Source: Heliocidaris tuberculata
Taxonomy: Eukaryota; Echinodermata; Echinoidea; Camarodonta; Echinometridae
Reading direction: 5' to 3'
Assembly (NCBI GenBank): GCA_025618425.1
Contig: CM046848.1
Location: 23,277,955-23,341,954, forward strand
Length of the DNA stretch: 64,000 nucleotides
The translations under genes and the position numbers were made by a program. The notes beneath the pieces were generated by a model, which worked only from the letters and a program-made list of their open reading frames with translations, ran no database searches and had not been told where the DNA came from. This document shows positions 1 through 12,535 of the stretch, one piece after another; the first letter of the stretch is position 1; the number at the start of each line of letters is the position of its first letter.

Positions 1-370
1 GTAATGCTTCATTTTCCATCCAAATAAACCCATGCACAGGGTTTAGAGTGAGGCAATATATGGATTAAACATAATAGACTAATGCTAGTGAAGTGAAATA
101 ACTGAGGAGAAAATGACAAAACAGGCACTGAAAATATGTGAGATGTTATGGGACATCGTCTGCTTGTGCAATTAACGTCCTCCCTTTGACGTCACACATT
201 TCAGCGGCTTTCGGAGAGCTGTTCAGGTGCTATGTCGGGGCTGTATTTTAGCAATTTTTTTAAATTTATAATAATCATTACTTCGAATGTTTGCAAGCGT
301 CGAATTTTCACCTAAGCTTCACCTACGCAAAAATGAAAATTAAGTCAGTTTTAAAAATCAATGAATATCT
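1..370. other. Gene-free AT-rich stretch
   Basis: I see no open frame, RNA gene or recognisable repeat here. The segment ends at the left target-site copy of the hAT-type element that follows. Confidence 0.5.
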
Positions 371-403
371 ACTTTAAACAGTGCTGTAGTCGAGTCCATC
401 CCA

Positions 404-530
404 TCCGAGTCCCTGGAGTCCGAGTCCGAGTCCGAGTCCGAGTCCGAGTCCGAGTCCGAGTCCACGTCCGAGTCCTTTCATCCGAGTCCCGAGTCCTGGA
501 CACCCGTGTCCGAGTCCGAGTCCGAGTCCA
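404..530. repeat. CCGAGT hexanucleotide array, left
   Basis: Tandem CCGAGT units, interrupted by CCACGT and CATCCGAGTCC variants, lie just inside the left terminus of the hAT-type element. A long frame rich in VRVRVR across it is a by-product of the repeat. Confidence 0.9.
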
Positions 531-2004
531 TGGGAACATCTTAAATTACAATTTTGTTTTACGTCACATTATTTATATCATGATAAATGCCTTACTGTGA
601 ATTCTCTATAACATAAATAGTTTCTATAGTTCACTGAAAACCTCCATTTGTCAGAGAATTTAGTTTATTGTAACTTTTTCTCGAATGCGGTCAACTATAA
701 AGGTATGCTCACAAATGAGAGATTTTGTCGCCGTGATATGTCACTCGGTGCTTAAGAAGATTAAGTTCAGTAAGATTTCCAGCGATTAACACTACAAATT
801 CTGACGGAAGGTAAGAAAATTGAATTGGAAATGTTGAGATACATGTCTATGGTTATATTTTCGGGGATGGTTTGGTGTACTGGTGAAATTTCAGAAGTTT
901 TATGGACCATAATACTCAACAAGCAAGCATGCACTCCATTTGTACCAAGGTACATGTCTCGTTGACAAATGGCTCATATTTGAACAAGCCTTATCAGGCC
1001 AAGTATTTTGCTTGTATCCAGTATAGAGAGTTGACTGTATTGTTTCTGTGATACCTCAATGAAGAAAAGATACACAAATCAATATTTGTTCATTTCAAAG
1101 GCCTGTAATTTTATTTTTTTTTAAACAAAATTCTATCAACATATCAATTATAAGTAAACAGAACACAAAAATAATAGGTTGAATGCCATTAAAGCCAGAT
1201 TATAGAAAAGAAAGTTTCCAACTGAAATGGGGAAAAGGGAGGGAAAAACAATATTTCCCCAAGAACACAAATCATGCCAATAATTCAATCTTATCAAATA
1301 GCTGATTAAAGTAATAAAAAAGTGAATCGTCAAACCCTAATAAAACCCTTAATTGTAAATATATCAGCTAGTTCATTAAACTGGCTTAATGGCTTGTAAT
1401 AGGAGTGCATTAACATTCATTTTGGAAACTGACTACATGACTGAGTGACTAAGGTAAAACGAAAGTACATGTAATTGTTAAACCGTAATAAAACCGTTTG
1501 ACACTGCCAAAAATTATAGATGGCTGACTTTGACTTTTTGCCACAGGAACATATAGGTTTCAAGTAAAAAGATAGAAGATCAAAATTGTACTTCATAATA
1601 CTGGCTTGAAATATAAGTGGAATAATATCTGTTTGAGATTGCCTATATTGCAAGATGTCCCAGGCTGGGGCCTATGGGGAAACGTGTGTTATATTAATCC
1701 ATCTCCAAATGGTTAACATCAATTTCAATATTTGTCTGTGTCATAGTGTATAACGAGTGTATACGAAGTTTACGAACATAAACAACTTAACGTCTATTTG
1801 GGTTCATTCTCGTAAGGTTACGGCGATCGATGTTAAGTTCATGTTCTAAATACCGCTCAATCGAGAAAGGTGCGCGAAAAAAGCGAGGGTATTTTTTTAT
1901 TTGCGTGCCCTGGGGTAATTTTTAAGCTAAAATTAAAAGCGGAAAACAAAACAAAAATTACCGGTCTCGTTGCCGGTCTCGGCCCCATTTTTCGCCCGAG
2001 TCAC

Positions 2005-2127
2005 GAGTCACCATTGGTCGAGTCCGAGTCCGAGTCCGAGTCCGAGTCCGAGTCCGAGTCCGAGTCCGAGTCCCGAGAAATAGGGACTCGAGACCGGTCT
2101 CGAGTCCGAGTCCGGACTCGAGTCCTA
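2005..2127. repeat. CCGAGT hexanucleotide array, right
   Basis: About eleven CCGAGT units in the same plus-strand orientation as the left array, although the terminal sequences of the host element are inverted. The SESESE and RTRTRT frames in it are repeat artefacts. Confidence 0.9.
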
Positions 2128-2143
2128 CAGCACTGCTTTTAAA

Positions 2144-5100
2144 TAGCTTGTAGGCAAGTCCTATTTTATGTAATTTGAGACAGTATTGCGTGAAATGTCG
2201 AATTAAGAGCGGTTTCTGTGCAATGCAATGTAGCAAACATGGACCCCCCCCCCCCCTCGTCCCGATCCCCAATCTTCTCTCTCTCTCTATCTCTCTCTCC
2301 CTCTATGATTTAGCTTTCTTTTCCTGATCTCAATCAAGGAAAGTGGATTTTCATAATAAAGATATAGGGCCTATATATACTTTTGGTTTAATTCAAAGTT
2401 GTTAATGAAGCCTCTCTTTGACTGGACTGCATGTACAGCTGAATTAAACGCCAGCCCTGCCTTTACACAAGAAGGTAATTCTTAGTACCTGCAGGGATGG
2501 AGGAATCACTGAATGGCCTACAGCGACTAAAATATGTTAAAGACCATTATGATTGTCCCCCATCCAAGTTGTATAGCTCTTCTAAAGGACAACGGAAAGC
2601 CTACCTATCATTATTTGAATGTTGAAAAGAAGTTCTAAAACTGGAAAAAGCTAGGATGGGACTGCGTGAATGATTGAGGCAAGAAAAGTAAACTAGAAGA
2701 TATCTGATACGAAGAAATCCTCACAGAAATGAAGGGGAATGTATAAAATATGTAAGAGGGACATAGCTTTTGGGCTGTCGCTGACGTCTGGGCGCAGCTA
2801 GCTGACGTCTGTACGTCAGCTACACCCTCATTTTTTTTTCACCATAACCCCCTGACTGCTTCCCCCGATGCTTCCCCGTCTATTGTCACGTATTAGTACC
2901 CAACCTTGTACGCCCACCCCCACCCCCCCCCCCCCCATACCCAATTTTTCATGATTTTTCTCAATATATATTTTTCCCCTGAATTTAGCTGGCGCTTTCG
3001 CAAAAGCATTTTGATAAGGAGACCCCCTCCCGTCCCGTTCAAATTTTATCGCCCATGCAAGTACAGAGATAGAGAGAGAAAAAAATCGAAAGAAAGAAGT
3101 ATGGAGGAAGACAGAGAGAGAGAGAGAGAGAGAGAGAAGGGATGGGGGGGGCGGGGAAGGGGACATATAGGCCTACGCACAGAAACATGAATATATCCAG
3201 CCATTCAGCCTACGCCGGCCCCTCCTTCAAATAGAATATAGTGATTCTCCACCTGAAAATCGGTTTAATGACTAACATCTCATTCGTCTTTTAAAATACG
3301 GCTCTGCTTGAGATCTTGCAAAGGTTTTCCCTTTTGACCCCGGTCGTACCACACCCAACCCCCCCCCCCCCCTCCCCCGAATGAAAAGAAAACATGTTTT
3401 CCCGATTGAAAAATAGAAGAAGAAGAAGAAGAAGAAGGAGAAAAACAATAATGATAATAATAATAATAATAATCTTAAAAGGTTGCAGGCGTGGGAACAA
3501 CCATAGTCCTATGTGCATGTTTTCATTTATTAACTCAGCGGAACTAAGCGAATCCATGATTGTCAAAAGGGAGGCGCCACATCGCGCCGAAAATTTTTAA
3601 AGGCGACGCTACTAGAATTAGACAATAGGGCACACATAAGTAAATCATCCGCTCGTAATGCATGCCGGTGAGGCGGAGCAAAGATGATTTGAAATTAATT
3701 GATTAGAAATATTCATATAAAATCGATTCATTTTTCTCAGTAAATTCAAAAACCGTAAATGGTGTTTAATAAACATACTCTTTCCAATTTGAACACCTTA
3801 GCTGAAGTTGGCTAGCCTTTTATTATTTTTAAAGGATTTATTTTATCACTGGTGCACTTCCACTGTTTCAATTCAATGTGCGAATGGGCGGAAATTTCGG
3901 CTAGCCTTGTTTCAGCCTAAATATCTTTTTTAATCGCTGGGAAAGTGCCCAAATGAGGTACTTCATTTGGGAGATTTTTATATTTTGTCTCTGTTGTGTG
4001 AATTTAAACGATTTCTACCTAGGGGTTTTCAAAATATGATTTTAGACAACCTTCGTTATAACACGTAAGTGAATGGGGACGTGAATTACTTATGTGAGCC
4101 CTAAATTGACCAAGAGTGTCATATCAACAGTGATGGTACGTACTATGACTCTTTTGGTCTATTTAAGTGTGAGACTGGGTACGTTGATTAAACACTGACA
4201 TCGCAATAAAGAGCCATCGCGTGTGTCTCATAGACTGAATATTGATGACTGCAACGTTCCATCAGACACTTTACATGTTTTAACACACGTAAAATCCCAG
4301 TCTGTAACTGAAAATTTCTTGAAATACAGCTCAGATTTTGGAATTATGTCGCTTTGCAGACAACCCTCCTCTACTTTTGAGTAATCATTGTAGTTTTAAA
4401 GGAGGGGGGAGGGGGGTCGGGCGCTGACGTCTCCTGCCGGATAAACTTTCCAGTTTCTAAAATAAGATAAATTTACAATAGTAACCAAAGAAATCGCCAC
4501 CAAAAACACTAGATAAAAATGAGGTATTCCGGCAAAAAAGAACCTCGCTTGCAGAATATGATTGCCCGAGTGATGATTGCCCGAGTAGGAACTTCCAAAA
4601 TTCTTGGGGAAATAGGGTTGCCCCCAGCCCCAGGCTCAACCCCTTCCTCCTCATACTACATGCTTTATTGGTGCTTTATACAGCAATCACACATGCGATA
4701 CATTTGTAATAGTAAATTCGATGAGGTATTATAGCTTATACGTATCAATGTAATATTGCTTTGATTTGTGCAAAACTTTATACATTAAAATGATATAAAG
4801 AGAGAGATTTTACAGAAAAAAAAAATAATCGCAATTCTAGGCCTGAATTGACATGGATTCAGTGGTGTATCTACGGGGGGGGGGGGCAGAGGGGGCACGT
4901 GTCCCGGGCGGCACAAGAAGGGGCGCAAAAAACGCAAAAGAGAGAAATAAAAGGGGGAGAAATACATGAAAATTGATGGTCTGTGAGGGTTATTTGCGCC
5001 ACAGTCAAGGACAAAATGCACAAGAAATAGTGTTTTATAGGGTTTGGAAATTTTCTAAAGCTTGGTCGCTTTGCTCCCTCACATAATCATCATTATGTTC

Positions 5101-5540
5101 AGGATCTTGCTATTTCGCACCCCATTGGCGTTTTTAAAGTGTTAACCATTAATTGACTCTAGTTGCTTTGCCACCCCCCCCCCCCCCCGCATAAGGCAGG
5201 AGCTTGTTAAATTTCGCGCCCCCAGATGGGATATAAGTGCATAAAAAGCACTTTCAAAGTATATAACATTCGAAAGAAATCATAAATTTGCCTTGCAATT
5301 GCCCTGCTAAATTCCTTAAATATATTTCTTCAGGGTTTTATTCATTTTGCGCTCCAAAATATTTTTTAAAAATCTATTGCTAGATCGCTGTATTCCCTTG
5401 GATTTTTTTTAAAAGGACAAAATACATAAGAAATGTCAAGTTGAGGGGTGAAAAGGAAAAAAAAAAATGTGCCGCGCTGTCGCGTTGCTCCCTCGCTTAT
5501 ACAATAATTCATCAAATTTTGGCTAACAACCCCGGGTCAT
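2144..5540. other. Gene-free stretch rich in simple sequence
   Basis: This stretch holds poly-C/poly-G runs (2227-2258, 2920-2937, 3358-3373, 4877-4888, 5176-5189), a GA-rich tract (3070-3140), AGA and ATA triplet runs (3414-3475) and a CAGTGGTGTATCTACGGGG end near 4861 that looks like a lone hAT-type terminus. A GCTGACGTCTG motif recurs at 2780-2815. No coding signal stands out. Confidence 0.5.
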
Positions 5541-5968
5541 GTGCATCAAAACTCATTTTCACGTAGCGCCATCACTTCTAAATTAAAAACGTTCATTTGG
5601 TTTGAGAGCTATTTATATAACCGTCGGATGTGTACTAGTAATGATTCTGCTACATCGAATATTGCAAATATAGATTATGGAACACCTCAGGGATCACCAC
5701 CATATATATTAGTTAATGATCTGGTGAAACAAGTGAAATCCTGTAAACTACATATTTACGTCGATGACACTGTGATTTATTTTGCTGATAAATGTGTTAA
5801 TAATATTGAAAAGAATATCAACCTTGATTTACGTAAAATACACAGTTGGTTATGTCGAAATAAACTTAGCTTTAATGTTGACAAAACTATTTGTATGCTA
5901 TTTGGAACTGGTGCTATGTTATCAAAATGTAATTATTTAAATGTAAACGCATCAGTCATCAGTCCCTT
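5541..5968 (+). pseudogene. Non-LTR retrotransposon reverse transcriptase fragment
   Basis: The reading frame carries the central RT palm: a YGTPQGS motif, then an IYVDDTVIY catalytic box (the YxDD aspartates are present), then a KIHSWLCRNKLSFNVDKT stretch that matches the post-catalytic region of jockey/CR1-type RTs. The usual VLGPLLFLIYIND segment between PQGS and the catalytic box is mostly missing; PQGSPPYILVNDL joins directly, so there is an internal deletion of about ten codons. Nothing recognisable as endonuclease precedes it, and homology fades after about 5968 even though the frame runs on to 6116. It is a dead fragment of an element on the strand opposite to the two large LINE copies. 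Confidence 0.8.
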
Positions 5969-7265
5969 CCGTCAAAGTTTGACAGACATGACAGAAGGGA
6001 GACTCACAAACCACAATGAACAATTCCACACTCCTTTTGAATGGTTTGAAAAGAAGGTTCCTGTTTTGTTTTTATCTGCTAGAATTGTTATGGCATTGCT
6101 TCTATTATCATCATAATCATCATCGTCCTTTTTCTTGTTGTTATTGTGGCTGCAAATAAAGGGCATAAGAATTTAAATATGTAAGTAAACCTGTGTACGG
6201 TGAACAAAACGTTTTCATTCATATGGATGCCAAGAACATCCAGGTGACAAAACATGGAAGAAAAGGACCCATGACATGCTTTACAAAAATCTCTCTTTCT
6301 TCGTGACTTCTGGACCAAATCGGACGGGGTCTTCACTGACTGGTAATGAAATAGTTATCCTTTCATAATCCAGTATGGCTTTTGCCATTTGCAGACACAT
6401 GGTAGGCATTTTTCAAAATGTATAAAACCCTATATGAAAAAGGCACTGCAACCTTCTCATCGAGCAACAGAGCAAATAAAACTTATTACAGTAATTTTTT
6501 TAAAGAAGTAGCTTGAAAATGGTCTGTAACAAAACCGATGAACAAAGAGTGCACACTTTATAACATGTATTGTTATAGCAAATTTCTTTTATCTTTTCTT
6601 TTCTTTTTTTTATAATCTTTTAGATTGTTTGTCTATGTTATTAGTCCAGCAGATTGGTGAAATAATTGTACACTTTTTCATAAAAGCATGAAATTTGGTA
6701 TTTACGTATAGTTTGGGATGCTGTATAATTTTGGATATGGGGCCACCTAAAATTTGGGCCCTGGGGCCCGTTGTGCCCATTAAAAATGACATGGCTCTCT
6801 CAGTGTATTTTTCCTTAATAATTGATTTAATCATATCTAGTTTTGATATACTAAGTATTATGTAGGATTTCCGCCTCAAAAACTCATACAAGTGCTATAG
6901 GTGCCTATTTTCAAATAACGGGCCATCCCATATATATATCAAAATATTACAAAGTCACTGATTTTGTTTAATATAAGTAAAATGCTTCTAATTGTGATCA
7001 GTCAGACATTATGTCCTTGAAATTAACAAGATATGTGGTGCAGGCGCCCATTATGACCAAAAGGGCCCACGAAAGGCCCAAATTCATCTATGCGATTCAT
7101 GAGTTTTTATGTTTTAATTTTTCATACCAGACAACAATTTTGAAATCAAGATCATATGAAAAGCCCACTTTAGCAGTCACATAGGCCCATCGATGGCCCA
7201 TTGAAGAAAATTCTTGTTAAATTTGAATTATTCCCTAACAAGAGGATGGCCAAATTCAAAATGGC
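5969..7265. other. Gene-free stretch
   Basis: No gene recognised. There is an ATCATC/CGTCC simple-sequence patch near 6110-6150 and recurrent GGGCCCA/AAAGGGCCC motifs between 6760 and 7200. Confidence 0.5.
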
Positions 7266-9241
7266 TGCCGAAGTGTTAAAATATTCCTACATGCGAATAT
7301 CTCTTGAGTTTCACCTTTACAAGCAGTATATTTCTGCCTGTGTGCCAGTGTGATAAAGATATGACTATTTGCATTTTAAAGTTTACTCTGTGTCTGGAAG
7401 CTTACAACTCAGGGTATAAAAGTGTGGCATTTAGTTTAGTACCAGTATGCTGGAAATGCCTATACAAATATTCTAACTCTAACATTTAAAACATGTTTAT
7501 CTTCTCATTGTAGAGCTTTACATGAACAAAATACATTAACATCCCAATGAAGCATGAAAATATGATCTTTTACAAATAATGTTACGATGCCAAAGTACAC
7601 TACAGTGCGTCCCCCCAAAAAAAGTTAACAGTCAGAAAAAGTCTCCCCAAATAAATATTTCAAAATATTTGAAGCAAAATTTCATACCTGTGGATAGCTT
7701 AGGATCTCTTCTATCAAATGACACCAAAATATGTGGCAATATTTCACGCTCGAGTGAGCAAAGACCACTTTTGTGAAAAGGTGCAAAATCCAGACTTGAC
7801 AAGAATTGGTATTTATTCTGGCTGGTATCAGCAATGTTGAGTGCCATGAAAAGGCTTATAACTATTCATATTTGATCAATAATAGACAATTTATCAAAGA
7901 AGATGTTCTGTTCTCTGTATGTCCTTACGTATCTCATCAATATTTTCATGTTTCAGTGAGCAATTAACTACTTTACTGAGTGTTTGGAAATATTAATTTT
8001 TTGCAAGGTTATAATTCAAGCTGGTTTTCTCAGTCAACCATAAAGTTTTGATGGGATATGTCAAGACATACAGAAAAAGCCTATTCTTTCATAAATTGCC
8101 TTGTAATGATCAGAATATGAAAGTTTCTAAGCCTTTTCAAAATTCTAAACTTTGCTGATACCAGACAGAACCAATACAAAGTTTTGTCAACATAGAATTT
8201 GCACCATTTTACAATAATGGCTTTTGCTCACTCAAGCGTAACATATCGTTAGATGGTTTGGTATCATTTGATAGGAGAGACTCTAAGCTATCCATAGGTA
8301 TGAAAATTTCATGAACATATTTTGAAATGTTCATTTGGGGAGACTTTTTCCAAATGTCAACTTTTTACGGTTCTCAAATTTGTTAACACTAGTCAGCACA
8401 AAGTACCAATTCTTGTCAAGTCTGGATTTTGCACCCTTTCGCAAAAGTCGCTTTCGCTCAATCGAGCTCAAAATATTGCCACATATTTTGGTGTCATTTG
8501 ATAGAAGAGACCTTAATCTATCCACGGGCATGAAAATTTCCTACAAATATTTTGAAATATTTATTTTGGGAGACTTTTTCCAACTGTTAACTTTTTTAAC
8601 TAATTATATAAAACTACACTTTGCTCTTTGTTTTTCACCTGCACGGCCATATTGAGAAAAAAAAGATATTTCCTTTAGATACAACTTAACCATGGTAAAA
8701 TTTGAAAATACGTCAATGAATGCACTGTCTTTTTATACAGCAACTACTAAAAGATGATCATCCGAAATTAATCAGCATATGAACTATTTTGCACTTTGAT
8801 GCTTCGTTCCAAAATGCAAATCTATCACATTCAAATTACATTTTAACACCCATGCAGTATGGCAATTTGGTGGCATTTTGGAAGTGAAAAGCCCCCCTCT
8901 TCCAAATGATTCAGCATTCTAAGATATACCTTTACCTTGGTTTCATTGTGTTGAAACAAAACACATCCTTGTAGTCAACTTGCTTTATGTCTGTTTTAGG
9001 CCAAAAGTTGCAATATCCAGTAATTTCTATAGTACACAAAGTTCTACCTCAATACCAAGCTATAAGTTTCAAGACACAGCATAGCCACATCTTGAAACAG
9101 ACCTGCGGTCATTTCAAATATGACGGCCATCTTGGTGAAATGAAGTGACCCTACACTAGAGGTATTCTACTTACCCACCTTGCCAATAAAAAGCTCAAAC
9201 TCAAAGTTATAGGCAAGTAGGCATACTTTAACACTTCGGCA
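7266..9241. mobile_element. Long fold-back element with ~230-bp internal units
   Basis: The left end begins TGCCGAAGTGTTAAA and the right end is its inverse (9241 backwards), with imperfect inverted similarity continuing inward for at least 60 bp. Inside, a unit at about 7618-7850 reappears inverted at about 8380-8600, sharing GTTAACAGT, AAAAAGTCTCCC, AAATATTTCAAAATATTTG and ATCAAATGACACCAAAATATGTGGC, and a third, more diverged copy lies at 8150-8355 in the inverted orientation. No transposase frame is present. The short frames here (for example those containing SLLSNDTKICGNI) are repeat shadows that recur because the units recur. Confidence 0.55.
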
Positions 9242-9637
9242 AACCTTATCTTTGATAAGGTCTATCGCGCACCACATCGATTTGGAAACTTTAATTCCCA
9301 GTGCAATTTAAGGCTGATACTAACTTTCGTGAAATAAAACTTTCACGATGTGGCTACCTGAACTTTATATTTCAAGATATTTTCAAAAATTTGCAGATCA
9401 ATTTGGTGTTAGAACTAGTCGGATTCCTTTGAAAAATTCCTTTGAAAAAAATCACATACCTTGACAGTTGTCCAAAGAAACAAGATTCCAATGTAATATG
9501 AATGAAGAAAACTTCAGAACCACGTTTGAACTTCCAGTTGGTAACAGTAAGCACTAAACAGTGTTTTGGTATTGATTCGTGTCACTTTTCCCACAGCGAA
9601 GTGCATGACACACAATCTCTACGCACTTCCTAAGTCC

Positions 9638-10454
9638 GGCTCAAACGAAGCGTCATTTGCTGACGTTAAGACCGGGTTAGAGACAAGTAAGGTATTTTAC
9701 GGCTCACGAAAGAGTGATATCGTTTAAAAAGTAATTGCAAAATTTTTAAAAAATGCAAACAGTACTTAACTGGTGGACTTTAGAAGGTGTTCCATTGTTT
9801 GTTGATACCTCCACGCAGTCACATTCGATGGAGGTGTGGATCAAGTTTTGTATTTAAAAAAAAAAATTTCAACAACAACAACAACAATGTTATTAGATTT
9901 TCAGATACTTTGGGGGTCTAAAATCTGAAAAGGGGGACATTCTTCTTTTGCGTATTTAAGTTTAGCCACCTTGGTTTTAGAAGGGACGGTTGTGCCGCCC
10001 CCCCCCCCCCCCCCCCCCCATCTACCACTGCCCATGTCTGCATTGGAGTTTCGCATCGTCAAACTCCTGGGGGGCGTTTCATGAAAGGACTTGTCAGATA
10101 TTTTATCCGACAAATTTGCTCTCAGCCAATCAGATGCAAGGATTTCAGTAGCTTATAACAGTTGTCGGATAAAATATCCGACAACTTCCTTTCATGAAGC
10201 CCGGCTCACTCGAGGAGTCATTTCTATTGCGTCACTACCTGCGCTAATCGAGCCTGTAAAGGCAATTAACTCATACGCCAGTTATTCATAGTATTGTATG
10301 CACTGTTTATTTTGCAGTCACTTTTTAAACGATATCACTCTTTCATGACGCGTAAAAGAACGTCGAGGTCTATGGTCGAGGTCACTGACGCGCAAAAGAC
10401 CGTCGAGGTCACTGACGCGGCCCTAAGGTCAGCAAATGACGCCTCGTGACAGCC
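9638..10454. mobile_element. Inverted pair of a GAGGCGTCATTT-ended MITE
   Basis: A complete unit of about 250 bp lies at 10203-10454, with ends GGCTCACTCGAGGAGTCATTT and the inverse of GAGGCGTCATTTGCTGACC. A partial copy at 9638-9772 begins GGCTCAAACGAAGCGTCATTTGCTGAC and matches the reverse complement of the first through AAAGAGTGATATCGTTTAAAAAGT. The pair could be two insertions or the two arms of one fold-back element. The spacer contains a different MITE (10072-10202) and a long poly-C run. The same family occurs at 30646-31449. Confidence 0.6.
10072..10202. mobile_element. Short palindromic MITE
   Basis: The ends GGGCGTTTCATGAAAGGA and TCCTTTCATGAAGCCC are inverted. Just inside, CTTGTC(A/G)GATATTTTATCCGACAA is mirrored by TTGTCGGATAAAATATCCGACAA. 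At 131 bp with no coding capacity this is a typical fold-back MITE. The family is not named from memory. Confidence 0.8.
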
Positions 10455-10829
10455 GAGCTTCAGGCAATATGGGGAGCGTTGATGTTGTTGTCCCTGTCAA
10501 TTATTCTTATATGCAAAATGCTTCTACTACGCTTTCATTTTGTATGGTAAAGTATCATATCATTATACTTAATACTTTTAGAGTTTCTATCGATTTCTTT
10601 CTTTCTGAGTTTTGGTGAATCTGTCTTATTAAACTCTTTTAACCTATCGCCATTATTTATCAAAATTTTATAAAGTGTTTGACCGTTATATGTAACTAAG
10701 TCCAGGGAGGACGCGCCACACAAGTATTTCTTTCTAAAGCATGCCTCTCCGCTTCAATATATATGTTTAGGTCAATAATGATTTTTTTTTTTCATTATTT
10801 GTTGTTTTCTTCTCAATACCTTCATCTTT

Positions 10830-11027
10830 GAATGAGTGGTAGAGCAGTGGTCTCGTAACTGGAGGACCCGGGTTCGGAACCAAGTGGATGCGCTAGTGCC
10901 CTTCGGTAAGGCATTAATCCTCATTACCAAGTCCCACGGAGAGGACTTAAAGCCGTCGGTCCCCTGGTCACTTACTTACAAGCATACACATGCTTTCTTA
11001 GCAGTCATGTAAAATAAACCATCAAAA
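10830..11027 (+). mobile_element. tRNA-derived SINE
   Basis: The 5' part carries a pol III A box (TGGTAGAGCAGTGG) and, about 30 bases later, a B box (GGGTTCGGAACC). It is followed by a non-tRNA body including TTCGGTAAGGCATTAATCC and AAGCCGTCGGTCCCCTGG, and an A-rich tail region with GTAAAATAAACCATC. This order is the standard SINE plan. The B box has drifted from GGTTCGANTCC, so the copy is probably silent. Confidence 0.75.
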
Positions 11028-11327
11028 CTTTTCAAACCTTTAAACCTTTTCACTTACAAACTTATTGGATTGTGAACCATTAAATATCTTGTATGCTTAA
11101 AAAATCAATCAATCAAATCAAATCAAATCTATGTACATGACCCCTCATTTTCCGTTTTTGCATAACGAATAACTGATTCCCATACTGGAATTGTTGGCTT
11201 GTAAGTAAAACTGAATCACTCACAATCGACGTAACCAATTTCAGCAAACTACTGTCAGTTATAAGTTTTATTTTAAAAAAGAGATTAAAATTAAAAGGTC
11301 GTATGAACTTGTAGAGTCATTTGAAGC

Positions 11328-11591
11328 CAGGGGCGGCGCTACAGGGGGGCAGGGGGGGCGGCCGCCCCCTATCATTTTTCAAGCGAGCAAAAAAAAAAAA
11401 AAAAAAAAAAGAGGAAGAAGGGGGGAAAAAGGAGAAAGAGAAGGGGAAATGGAGAAGAGAAGGCTAGGCCATGCAATTATGACATAACTGTTATAGTCCT
11501 ATTTGTTATTTCAAGACCCTCGACGTGCGACGTTGCTATACGCGTCATTTTGCCCCCCCCCCCCTATTTGAATACCCTGGCGCCGTCCCTG
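11328..11591. mobile_element. hAT-type MITE
   Basis: The left end CAGGGGCGGCGCTACAGGGG is mirrored by the right end ACCCTGGCGCCGTCCCTG. Flanks TTTGAAGC (11320-11327) and TTGGAAGC (11592-11599) match at 7 of 8, giving an 8-bp target duplication. The interior is poly-G, poly-A and purine-rich, with no frame. Confidence 0.75.
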
Positions 11592-12535
11592 TTGGAAGCC
11601 ACAAAGTCTTCAAGGAATGACGATAAGAACTTCACATCACCGGCCTAACCTCAAGCGACTAAGTTAAAAATAACTACTTTTCAACTTTTGGTAATGACTC
11701 ACGACATTTGACATTACCGTACTTTTTTTTCCTTCGATTTTCTATTTCTCCTTTTTTCCCCGTTGTCTTTTACATTTTTGTCATCTCACACATAGCCCTT
11801 CTGTTGATGGCCAAGTTGATATATTTCCATCCTGAAATTGTTCATGCTTGCACGCAATGCTTAGTCACTCACTTTCGATTATACGAAATATTAGCAACTT
11901 GCTATAATTTACATTTTAAAAAGGGGGTACTGAAAGGTCGGGAGGCAAACGTTTTTTCGAAGGCTAACTTTTCCGAATTCCGAAACACAAATTTCCTTAC
12001 CAGGCATGGGTTCGTAAGTCCGAAAATGGAATAGGGTTAATAATTCCCAACATCTGTTGCATTTTTCCGAAAGTTCGTTTATCCCGAGGTTCATAATTCA
12101 GAAAATGAAATAGGATTCAAGATTCCGAAGGTTCGAAATTCCGAAAATGAAATAGGGTTCATTATTCCGAAGAGTCATAATTCCAAAAATGATACAGGCA
12201 GTGGCAGATCTACATAGGGGGGAAACCCTTTGAAACCCAACTGGTTAAAACCTTTGTTAAACTCTACTTTAGACAGCGCTTAAACCCAGCGTCCGGCTTA
12301 AATTTTAGTAGATCACGGACCATAGTCTTCAGGGAACGACGAATTTTTTTCTTTTGATCTTCTATTTTAGCTTTAGGCACTTATATACATTTTTTCAACT
12401 TCTTCCAACACACAGATTTGCCCTTCGAAAGGCAGCCCCTCTCTGTCTTCATTATATTTGTTAGCAAAATTTCATCCTGAAATTTGTCGTGCATGCACGA
12501 TGCTGAATCACTTACTATATCAATAGAACTGAACG

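Larger units (their letters stand above)
371..2143. mobile_element. Non-autonomous hAT-type DNA transposon with CCGAGT arrays near both ends
   Basis: The element proper runs from 379 to 2135. Its left end reads CAGTGCTGTAG and its right end is the exact inverse (CTACAGCACTG), followed on both sides by GAGTCC-rich sequence. The 8 bases outside each end are ACTTTAAA (371-378) and CTTTTAAA (2136-2143), matching at 6 of 8, as expected for a worn 8-bp hAT target duplication. CAGTG-type termini and 8-bp duplications are known hAT traits. No transposase frame is present in the 1.5-kb interior, so the element would depend on an enzyme supplied elsewhere. Both ends carry hexanucleotide arrays (about 404-530 and 2019-2127). 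An alternative reading is two short independent MITEs, each having lost its inner end. Confidence 0.6.

Noticed and set aside
4861..5540. Complete hAT element starting CAGTGGTGTATCTACGGGG
   Set aside because: The left end is convincing, but I found no matching right end or 8-bp duplication.
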